Shown: positions 12,801-24,800 of the stretch, in pieces | How the letters are laid out: every line of letters begins with the position of its first letter | Numbering within the stretch: the first letter of the stretch is position 1 | Source: Xenorhabdus indica | Lineage (GTDB): Bacteria; Pseudomonadota; Gammaproteobacteria; Enterobacterales; Enterobacteriaceae | Assembly (NCBI RefSeq): GCF_014467235.1 | Contig: NZ_NKHP01000007.1 | Coordinates: 1 to 64,000, forward strand | Direction of reading: 5' to 3' | Length of the DNA: 64,000 nucleotides | Made by a program: the position numbers and the translations under genes | The notes under the pieces: generated by a model | What the model was told of the DNA's origin: nothing | The model's database searches: none | The model's input: only the letters and a program-made list of their open reading frames with translations

Positions 12801-15800
12801 TGTACATGCAACTTACCGTGAACTCACGGAAGCAGATATCTACGCTGGACGTGGTAGTTTAATCGGTCAACCACTCGCTGACCTGCGTGCTTATATTCTC
12901 GATACCTACAGTCAGCCCGTTCCTATTGGTGTGACCGGCGAAATTTATATTGCCGGCGCCGGTGTTGCCCGCGGTTATCTGAATCGTCCTGAATTGACGG
13001 CTGAACGTTTCCTGACCGACCCCTTCTTCCCTGCGTCAAAAGCCCGCATGTACAAGACCGGTGACCTCGGCCGCTGGCTCCCTGACGGTACTATCGAATA
13101 CCTTGGCCGCAATGATTTTCAGGTTAAGTTACGCGGCTTCCGTATTGAACTGGGAGAAATCGAAGCCAGATTGATGCAATGTCACGGAGTACGTGAAGCC
13201 GTGGTGCTGGCTCGCGAAGATATTTCCAGTGAGAACACGATTTCCAGTAAGAACACAACAGAGAAACGGCTGGTTGCCTATTTACGTCCTTTGGATGGTA
13301 TCGAACTGATCCCCGCCACGCTGCGTCAGCAACTCGGCCAGCATCTTGCGGAATATATGCTACCTAGCGCTTTCGTGATACTGGATGCTTTTCCGTTAAC
13401 ACCTAACGGTAAACTTGACCGCCAGGCATTGCCTGCACCGGATTCCTCTGCGATAGCCACGCGCGTTTATGCTGCTCCGAATGGTGAAGCAGAAATCGCT
13501 TTAGCTCAGGTTTGGCAAAATCTGCTAGGGTTAGAGCAAGTTGGTCGTCACGATCACTTCTTTGAACTGGGCGGTCACTCATTGATGATTGTCAGCCTGA
13601 TTGAGCGGCTACGTAATCTCGGTTGGCAACTTGATGTTCGTAGTGTATTCACTGCACCAACCCTCACCGATATGGCGCAAGTTATCCGGCGTGATACCCA
13701 TGCCTTGGCCGTATCAGGTAATCTGGTAGCAAACAACCTGGCACCGGCCAATCGTATTCCCGCAGATTGCACGACTATCACGCCCGACATGTTACCGCTG
13801 GTTTCACTGGCACAAAATGAAATTGATGCTATCGCTGAGACAATCCCCGGTGGAGCAAGTAATGTACAGGATATCTACCCGCTGGCGCCATTGCAGGAAG
13901 GGATTTTGTTCCATTACTTATTACAGGAACAAGGTGACGACTATTTGCTGCAAAGCCTGCTCGCCTTCGATACCCGCAAACGTCTTGATACCTTCCTGAT
14001 CGCCCTGCAACAGGTGATTGATCGTCACGATATCCTGCGTACTTCTGCTTACTGGCAAGGACTGGTACAACCGGTTCAGGTAGTTTGGCGTCAGGCTCCC
14101 CTCCATGTTAATAATTTTATTCCTGCTACAGTGGATGACGTTCCGGCTCAATTGCGAGCTTACACCGATCCGAAACAGAACCGCCTCGACCTGAGCCACG
14201 CGCCATTGTTTGCTGCTGATATTACTTATGATCCGGTACAAGAAGAATGGCTACTGGCGCTACGCTTCCACCATCTGGTCAGCGACCATATGACACTGGC
14301 GCTGATTTTCGCGGAAATTGCGCAGATACAACAGGGTTGTGCCGCAATGCTGCCCGAAGCACTACCCTATCGTAACTTTATTGCCCAAACCTTAAGTGTG
14401 CCGATCTGCGAACACGAGGCTTATTTCCGCACCCAACTTGCCGATATTGACGAACCGACCGCTCCGTTTGGCATCCTCAACGTAAAAACCGGCGGTGCCC
14501 TCGTCATTGAAGATCGTCTCCCTATCGCACCCGCGTTGGGGGAAGCTATCCGCATCCAAGCCCGTCGTCTGGGCGTGAGTCCGGGTGTGTTGTTTCATGT
14601 AGGCTGGGCGCAAGTACTGGCGCAGACCAGCGGCCGTAATGATGTGGTCTTTGGCTCTGTGCTGTTGGGCCGACTACAGGGAGGCGTTGGCGCTGATCGG
14701 ATATTGGGTATGTTTATCAATACATTACCAATACGGATTTCTCTGACCAACAAGACTGGACAAAAAAACAAAACCGAACAAAAGACGGTACAAGAAGTGG
14801 TGCAGGCGACTTACCATAGTCTGATGATGCTACTGGAGCATGAGCAAGCACCGTTGTCGCTGGCACAACAGTGCAGCAATATGGCGCAATCGACACCGTT
14901 GTTCAGCACATTATTCAATTACCGTCACAATCAAATCAACACAGCAGATGCGGCGAACACAACTTGGGACGGTATGCGTGTCTTGGCCGCAGAAGAACGT
15001 ACAAATTATCCTATTACCCTGTCGGTAGATGATCTGGGAACCGATTTTCAACTGACCGCTCAAACGGTAGAGGGCATCGATCCAACTCGCGTTACTGCCT
15101 ATCTGGCTACGGCCATGAGGGGTTTGGTTGATGCGCTGGCCCACAACCCACAACAATTGATTCGGAATATCCCGGTTTTGCCTCCCGAAGAACGGCAACA
15201 ACTATTGATGAATTTCAATGCCACTCAAACAGATTTCCCGCAAGATAATCTCATCCATCAATTATTTGAAGCTCAGGCAGTGCAGCGGCCAGATGCTATA
15301 GCCGTGACGTTTGAAGAGCAGATGTTGAGTTATGACGAGCTCAACTGTCGTGCCAATTGTCTGGCTCACTACCTGATTGAACTAGGTGTTCGCCCGGATG
15401 ATCGGGTGGCGATTTGTACTGAACGTAGCCTGGATATGGTCGTGGGCTTACTGGCTATTCTCAAAGCAGGTGGTGCTTATGTGCCACTCGATCCCACCTA
15501 TCCAGCCGAACGGCTGGCTTATCTGTTTGAAGATGCCGCCCCTGTGATCTTGCTGACCCAAACAGCCTGGAGCGATACGCTGGATAGCCCCGTACCTATT
15601 GTATTACTGGATGTTCAAGATTCAGCTATAGCGACACAACCTACCCACAATCCAAAGCCACAGGCGTTAGGTTTAACATCGCGTCATCTGGCCTATGTGA
15701 TCTACACTTCAGGCTCCACTGGATTGCCTAAAGGGGTGATGGTCGAGCACCGCAACGTGCTTCGTCTCATTATCAATAATGGCTTTGTTGATATTGGCCC

Positions 15801-18800
15801 CGATGACTGCATTGCTCACTGTGCCAATATGGCTTTCGACGCTTCGACGTGGGAAATTTGGTCTGCCTTGTTAAATGGCGGCTGCTTATGTGTCATTCCG
15901 CAATCAACGTTGCTTGATCCAGAAAGTTTCCGCCACTCACTTATCAGAGGACAGGTGACAGCTCTCTGGTTAACGTCGGGTTTATTCAATGAGTATTTAG
16001 ACGATCTTGAGTGCTTGTTTGGTCAATTACGTTACTTGCTTATTGGCGGCGATGTACTTGACCCAAGCAAGATACGACGCGTTCAGTCGGCTGAGTCGCA
16101 GCCAGCACACTTAATCAACGGTTATGGCCCAACGGAAACCACAACATTCGCTGCAACTTATACCATGACTTCACTTGTTGATGCGGCTCGCTCTATTCCT
16201 ATCGGCCGCCCGATAGCCAATACTCAGATTTATATTCTCGACGCCTTCGGTCAGCCTGTTCCCCTCGATGTCGCTGGCGAAATCTATATCGCTGGTGCGG
16301 GAGTGGCCCGCGGCTATCTGAACCGCCCTGAACTGACGGCTGAACGCTTCCTGGTCGATCCGTTCTCTTCCGATCCGAATGCACGCATGTATAAAACCGG
16401 TGACCTCGGTCGCTGGCGCTCTGATGGTAATATTGATTATCTCGGCCGTAATGATTTTCAGGTCAAGCTCCGTGGATTCCGCATTGAACTGGGAGAAATC
16501 GAAGCCAGATTGATGCAATGTCACGGGGTACGTGAAGCCGTCGTGCTGGCTCGCGAAAATATTTCCGCTGAGAACACAGCAGAGAAACGGCTGGTCGCCT
16601 ATCTGCTACCGTCAGAAGGTGTTGAACTGATTCCCGCCGAACTGCGTCAGCAACTTGCACACCATCTCGCCGACTATATGTTACCGAGCGCCTTTGTCAC
16701 GCTTGATGCTTTCCCATTGACGCCTAACGGTAAACTTGACCGTCAGGCACTGCCTGTGCCGGATTTATCCGCCATGATTGTACGTGGCTATGAAGCCCCC
16801 ATCGGTAAAACCGAAATCGTTCTGGCGCGGATCTGGCAAGAACTACTAGGAGTGGAACGGATCAGCCGTCACGACCATTTCTTTGAACTGGGAGGACATT
16901 CGTTGCTCGCTGTCCAGTTTGCCGCGCGTATACGTCAGGAATTGGCACAGGAATTACCGTTGCAGCAACTCTTTGCTCAACCTATCTTGATGGAGCTGGC
17001 TCGCTCACTCATCAGTGTTTGTCCAACTTCTCAGAGTGTTATCCCTACGGCTGACCGCAATCAACCACTGCCACTCTCCTTCGCTCAACAGCGTCTATGG
17101 TTCCTTGGACAGCTTGATGAAGCAGCCAGCCAGGCTTACCATATTCCAGCTGCACTCCATCTTACCGGTTTGCTTGATCGTCATGCTTTGACCACCGCAC
17201 TTGATCGGCTGGTCATCCGCCATGAGAGTCTGCGTACCCATTTTGTTCTGATTGAGGGGCAACCTTATCAACACATTGAGCCTGCAAATATCGGCTTTAC
17301 CTTATCCAGCCAAGACCTGCGCTCGTTAGCGTTAGAAGAACACGCTCATTACATTGCGGAGCTTGCCGCCCTTGAAGCCCGGACGCCGTTTGATTTTGTT
17401 CATGGCCCACTAATCCGAGGTCAGTTGTTGCAACTGGCGGATGAAGAGCATGTACTGCTGATCACTCAACATCATATTATCTCCGATGGCTGGTCTGTCG
17501 GTGTGTTGATACATGAACTGGGTGCGTTCTACCGTGCCACCCTCAGCGGCCAAGATGAACCATTGCCGCCGCTGCCCATTCAATATGCTGACTATGCTGC
17601 CTGGCAGCGCAATTGGTTGCAGGGAACCGTTTTTGCCGAACAACTCGATTTTTGGCGTCATCAACTCCAGGGGGTTCCGACCTTACTGACGCTGCCAACC
17701 GACTATCCGCGGCCATCAGTACAAAGCTATGCTGGCGACCGGGTGCCTCTCTGCATTGATGCGGCCTTATTGACATCTCTTAAGACACTGGGGAAACGTC
17801 ATAACGCCACTTTATTTATGACCTTATTGACGGCTTGGGGTATCGTCCTTGCCCGACTCAGTGGGCAAGAGGATATTGTTATCGGCACGCCAGTCGCTAA
17901 CCGCCCGTATCATGAACTTGAGAATTTAATCGGTTTCTTCGTCAATACACTCGCTTTACGGGTCACGCTGAGTGATACATCCAATATAGCCAGCCTGCTT
18001 GCTCAGGTTCGGGAACGTGCGTTGGCCGCCTATGCTCATCAGGATTTGCCCTTTGAACAGGTGGTAGAAGCACTACAGCCAGAACGCAGCCTCAGCTACA
18101 GCCCGATCTTTCAGGTGATGCTGGCTTTAAACAATACGCCGGCTCAAACATTGTCACTGCCCGGCTTGCAACTTTCAGCGGTTGAGCAAGTACGTCACGG
18201 TGCTCACTTCGATCTGATGCTGTCACTGACCGAAACAGAAGCAGGGTTAGTGGGTGATCTGGAATATGCCTCCGATTTGTTCGATGCCGCAACCATTGAG
18301 CGTATGGTTGGTTATTTAATGAAAGTACTGGCGGCAATGGCAGCGGATGCAACACAAGCAATAGCAACCCTGCCGATGTTGCCGCAAGCAGAACAGCAAC
18401 AACTATTGGTGGATTTCAACACAACACAAGCAGACTTCCCGCAGAATGTCTTGATTCATCAATTGTTCGAAAAACAGGCAGCGATCAATCCCAATGCAAC
18501 AGCAGTGATATGCGGAAAGCAATCGCTCAGTTACGACACTCTGAATCGCCGGGCCAATCAACTGGCTCATCATCTGATCACACTGGGCGTTCGCCCGGAC
18601 GACCGGGTGGCAATGTGTGTCGAACGCAGTCTGGAGATGGTCGTGGGCCTGCTTGCCATCCTGAAAGCCGGCGGTGCTTATGTTCCGCTGGATCCGGCCT
18701 ATCCGGCTGAGCGACTGACTTATATGCTTGAGGATGCGACTCCCACCGTGTTACTTACCCAAACAACATGGCGCAATACTGTGTCTTATGCCGGGCCAGT

Positions 18801-21800
18801 CGTGTTAATTGATATACAAAAACTCGATACACTTGAGTTCGATACGCAAGACCCTTGCATGGCAATGCAGCCGGATCACAATCCGGTGGTATCAGGTCTG
18901 TCTCCACACCGTTTGGCCTATGTTGTTTACACTTCCGGTTCAACAGGGCTACCCAAAGGCGTGATGAACAGTCACCAGGCCTTGTGTAACCGACTGTTAT
19001 GGTTCGTCCGCGATATCGTAACAACGCCATTGGTAGCGGCTCTGAAAACCAGCATCAGTTTTGTCGATTCTATAACCGAGACGTTGGGCGTGTTGTTATC
19101 CGGTGGCAAACTGGTGGTGTTCAGTGATCATGAGGTGAAAGATCTCAGCCGTTTCGGTGATGGTTTACGCCGTTCTGGCGTTAATTATCTGGTAGTGGTG
19201 CCTTCGCTGTTAAAACACTTAATCCAAGGCCATCATGATGAGTTGAAATCCATCAGGACGTTGGTTTGCAGCGGAGAACGGCTAGCGCCTGAACTGGCCC
19301 GACAAGTTGTGACAGATTGCCCGTGGCTCCGTCTGTTAAATTTCTATGGTTCATCCGAAGTCAATGGTGATGCTACCTGGTATGAATACAAGGCTCAGGC
19401 CGGGATACCGGAAGCATCAGTGATTGGCCGACCTATCGCCAATACCCAGATTTATCTTCTCGACCCTCATGGACAACCTGTCCCTCTCGGCGTGACAGGT
19501 GAAATTCATGTTGCTGGTGCTGGTATTGCCCGTGGTTACCTGAACCGTCCTGAACTCACTGCCGAATGCTTCCTGGCCGATCCGTTCTCTTCCGATCCGA
19601 ATGCCCGCATGTATAAGACCGGTGATCTCGGTCGCTGGTTGCCTGACGGCAATATTGACTATCTCGGCCGTAATGATTTTCAGGTCAAATTGCGCGGCTT
19701 CCGTATTGAGCCTGGAGAAATTGAAGCAAAATTGATGCAGTGCCACGGTGTACGCGAGGCGGTAGTGCTGGCTCGCGAAGATGAACCTGAGCAGACACGT
19801 CTGGTTGCCTATCTGCGACCTCTGGATGGCATTGAGTTAGTGCCGGCCGAACTGCGTCGGCAATTAGCTCAACACCTCGCCGAATATATGTTGCCTGGTG
19901 CCTATATGGTACTAAAAGCGTTTCCGCTGACCCCTAATGGCAAACTCAACCGTCAGGCGTTCCCTGCCCCTGATCAATCAGCCATAGTCACCCGCAGTTA
20001 TGAAGCTCCCGTTAATGAAATAGAAATGGTTCTGGCGCAGATTTGGCAAAATTTACTGGGACTGGAGCGAGTCGGCCGTCACGATCATTTCTTTGAACTC
20101 GGTGGTCATTCTTTGATGATTGTCAATCTTATCGGACAATTGCATGGTTTCGGCTGGCGCCTCGATGTTCGCAGTGTATTTGCAACTCCGGTTCTCACTG
20201 AACTGGCACAATCTATCTTGGCACATCAAAATAATGCAGATGCCTTTGTTGTGCCACCTAACCTTATTCCTGAAAACTGTACCGCTATCATTCCTGATAT
20301 GCTGACATTGGTTTCACTGTCGCAAACTGAAATTGACGCTATTGTCGGTGCAGTCCCCGGTGGCGTAAGTAATATTCAGGATATTTATCCGCTGGCACCG
20401 TTGCAGGAAGGTATTCTGTTCCATCATTTGTTACAGACACAAGGCGATGATTATCTATTACAAACGTTGCTCGTTTTCAATACCCGTCAGCGTCTCGATA
20501 TTTTCCTGTCAGCGTTGCAACAGGTTATCGATCGCCATGATATCCTGCGCACTGCGGTTTATTGGCAAGGGCTGGCACAGCCTGTTCAGGTAGTCTGGCG
20601 TCAGGCACCGCTGCATATTAACCGTTTTACGCCTGCTACACCGGATGATGTCCTTACTCAGCTACGTGCCCATACTGATCCTCGTCGATACCGCCTCAAC
20701 CTGAATCGCGCGCCGTTGTTTAGCGCGGATATTGCCTATGATCCGGTACAGGATGAATGGTTGTTGGCCCTGCGTTTCCACCATTTGGTCAGTGACAACA
20801 TGACAATGGCACTTATCTTTGCCGAAATTGTGACGTTGTCACAGGGAAATGCCGAATTACTGCCTGCCGCATTACCTTATCGTGATTTCATTGCTCAGAC
20901 CTTGAGTGTACCAACCTCGGTACATGAGGCTTATTTCTGCAATCAACTTGCCGACGTTAATGAACCAACAGCACCGTTTGGCGTACTCAAAGTACAAGAT
21001 GACAGTGAACCTGTCATCGAAGCCTTCCTCCCACTCGAACCTACTCTGGCAAAAGCGATTCGGACGCAAGCCCGCCATCTGGGTGTCAGCCCAAGTGTAT
21101 TGTTCCATGTGGCCTGGGCGTTGGTGCTGGCTCAAACCAGTGGTCAAGATGATGTTGTTTTTGGCTCTGTACTGCTAGGCCGATTACAAGGTGGAGCCGG
21201 TGCTGACAGAGTACTGGGCATGTTTATCAATACCCTGCCAATACGCATCTCTTTGGCAGGTCATAGCGTACAAGACATCGTACAAACGACTTATCGTAGT
21301 TTAACCATGTTGCTGGAGCACGAGCAGGCACCGTTGACGCTGGCACAACGGTGCAGCGGCGTAATTCAACCGATGCCACTGTTCAGTGCCTTACTCAATT
21401 ACCGCCATAATCAAACCAGTAGTCAAACCAGCGAAGCTGACACAACCTGGGCGGGTATGCGAGTCATTGACATCGAGCAGCGGACTAACTATCCCGTCAC
21501 GCTGTCAGTCGATGATCTGGGTGTTGATTTCCGTCTAAGCGCCCAGACCGTAACCAGCATTGACCCAAATAGATTAACCCATTATCTGGCTATCGCCCTT
21601 CGTGGTCTGGTGGATGCTCTGACGCTCGACCCGCAGCAGTCAATCCTGCAAGTGCCAATCCTGCCAGAATCAGAGCGGCAGCAGTTGTTAACAGGGTTCA
21701 ATACCACTCAGGTAGACTTCCCGCAGGATGCACTGATCCACCTGCTTTTTGAAGTTCAGGCAGCGAATCATCCGGAGACTACCGCAGTGGTGTTTGAGGA

Positions 21801-24800
21801 ACAGATTCTCAGTTATGGTGAACTCAACTATCGTGCCAATCAACTGGCTCACTGTTTAATTGCACAGGGAGTGCGACCTGATGATCGGGTAGCGATTTGT
21901 GCCGAACGCAGTCTGGAAATGGTGGTGGGCTTGCTCGCTATCCTGAAAGCAGGCGGTGCCTATGTACCGCTCGACCCCACTTACCCTACGGAGCGGCTTA
22001 ATTATATTCTGACAGATAGCGAACCTGTGTTAGTTCTGACCCAGAATGGTTTACAAAATCACTTACCAGAAACCGATGTTCCGATCTGGATATGGGAAAG
22101 CGAAGAATTCCAGAAAAATGTCGCTAATCAACGGCAGGATAACCTGCCTGTTACTGATTTAGGACTCACATCCCGTCATTTGGCTTATGTACTCTATACC
22201 TCCGGTTCAACCGGTCTAGCCAAAGGGGTTATGAATGAGCATCGCAGCGTCGTCAACCGTTTGTTATGGGCCAAAGATGAATATCAATTAAATCAGTCTG
22301 ATCGCATATTGCAGAAGACCCCATTCAGCTTTGATGTTTCCGTATGGGAATTTTTCCTGCCTTTACTCTCCGGTGCTCAACTCATCATGGCACGCCCTAA
22401 CGGGCATAAAGATCCGCTCTATCTGTTGGAAGAAATTGAGTCTCGTGGTATTACCACTATTCATTTTGTTCCTTCTATGCTGCAAAGTTTTATCCATTTC
22501 ACGCCAGCCGGTCGCTGCCTCTCTTTACGGCAGATTTTATGTAGTGGAGAAGCATTATCATATTCCCTGCAACAACAATGTATGGCTCATTTTGCTCACT
22601 GTGAGCTGCATAATTTATATGGCCCAACTGAAGCCGCTATTGACGTCACATCCTGGCGTTGTACAGCGGATAAATACATCGGATTAGTGCCAATCGGCCA
22701 TCCTATTGCCAACACGCAAATCTATATTTTGGATAAACACGGCCAGCCCGTTCCTGTTGGTATAGCGGGTGAAATCCATATCGGTGGTGTGGGTGTTGCC
22801 CGTGGTTATTTGAATCGTCCTGAACTGACGGCTGAACGTTTTATTTCTGATCCGTTCAGCAATGGTAATTTATTCAATAACAACACTGATGCACGCATGT
22901 ATAAAACCGGGGATTTAGGGCGCTGGCTGCCCGATGGCAATATCGAATATCTCGGCCGCAATGATTTTCAGGTCAAGCTGCGGGGCTTCCGTATTGAGCT
23001 TGGTGAAATCGAGACCAGATTGGCACAATGCCACGGTGTGCGTGAAGCGGTGGTGCTGGCGCGTGAAGACGCTTCTTATCAAAATAACGGGGAACAAAAA
23101 CGGCTGGTTGCCTACATTCTGCCTTTGAATAGTGTTGAACTGAATCCGGTTGAATTACGTCAACAACTTGCTCAGCATCTCGCTGAATACATGTTGCCCA
23201 GTGCATTTGTGATATTGGATGCTTTCCCGCTGACACCGAATGGTAAACTCGACCGCCGGGCACTTCCCGCTCCCGATCAATCCGCTGTTGTAACCCGCGG
23301 CTATGAGGCCCCGATAGGTGAAATAGAAACCGTTTTGTCTCAGATTTGGCAGGATTTATTGGGGCTGGAACAAATCGGTCGTTACGATCATTTCTTTGAA
23401 CTCGGTGGTCACTCGCTGATGATCATCAGCCTGATCGAGCGGTTACGTCGCATCGGCTGGCAACTTGATGTTCGCAGTGTGTTCTCTGTTCCCGTTCTGG
23501 CTGATATGGCACAGCTTATCCAGCGTGATACCGCGGTTTTTGTCGTGCCAGCTAACCGAATCCCGGCAAGCTGCTCTGCAATTACACCTGATATGCTTCC
23601 TCTGGTTTCACTGTCCCAAACTGATATTGATGCCATTGTCGAGGTTATTCCCGATGGAGCCAGGAATATACAGGATATCTATCCGCTGGTGCCATTGCAG
23701 GAGGGAATTTTATTCCATCATTTGCTGGAGCCAAATAGAGATCACTATATTATGTCGTTGCTGTTCAGCGTCGAAAATCAAGAAAAACTTGATGCCTTTG
23801 TTAAAGCATTACAGGCTGTCATCGACCGACACGATATCCTGCGTACGTCGATTCACTGGGCGGGATTGCCACAACCCATTCAAGTGGTACATCGACACGC
23901 GCAGTTACCGGTGAATATACTGACATTTGATGGTGATAGTGACATAGTTACCAGTATGCAGGCGCGCATGGGATTGTCATACCTGCATATGGATTTATCT
24001 CATGCACCGCTTATGCGTTTACAAGTTGCAACTGATCCGCATGCGTCGAAATTATACGTCTTGTTTCAGTTGCATCACCTCATTGACGATAATCTCTCAC
24101 TCCGATCTTTGCTCGCAGAAACAGCCGCATTCCTGATGGGAAGTGGTCATGATTTACCTCCGTCAGTTCCTTACCGTAATTTTGTTGCTTATGCCTGTCA
24201 GGAAGGAAAAACGGAAGAAGCGGAAGCTTTCTTCCGAACGTTCCTGGCAGATATCGATGGGATCACAGCTCCCTTCGGCTTGACGGATATTCAGGAAAAT
24301 GACGAGTGCCAGACTGGAGCACTAAAAGTCCTTGATGCCGAACTTTCACACGCAATTCGTGATACGGCCCGCCGTTTGGGAACTCACCCTGCGATTCTGT
24401 TCCATGCCGCCTGGGCACTTGTCGTTGCACGTACCAGTGGGCGAGACGACGTTCTATTCGGCACGGTTTTATCAGGTCGTATGTCGGGTATAGAGGGTAG
24501 TGCGCGTGCTCTGGGTATGTTTATCAATACCCTGCCCTTAAGGTTGAAACTGAAAGGCAACAGTGTTGCGGAATTCATTAACATGACGAGTGACGCCTGT
24601 TCCAATCTGCTGCGTTATGAACAGACACCACTATCTCTTGCACAGCGTTGCAGTGGACTTAGTGGAATACCCTTGTTCAGTGCATTGTTAAATTTCCGCC
24701 ATAGTAGTTTCCAGAATAGCGTCCAGGACAGCAAACGTGATACTCCTAATCTGGCGTTATTGGGTTTAACCAGTTTAGGTGGCTACGAACGTACCAATTA

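Larger units (their letters stand above)
10460..13710 (+). other. NRPS module 4: C-A-T, threonine
   Basis: An LCL domain (HHIITDG near 10900) precedes an A domain whose pocket reads D F W N I G M V H K, the standard threonine code. A5 is NMYGITE, also usual for Thr domains. The carrier is MIVSLIERL/GWQLDVRSVF type before a C/E domain, so D-Thr (or D-allo-Thr) is predicted. Confidence 0.8.

Noticed and set aside
22331-22687. 118-codon plus-strand frame inside the serine A domain
   Set aside because: It overlaps the highly conserved A-domain core in another frame and has no recognisable features.
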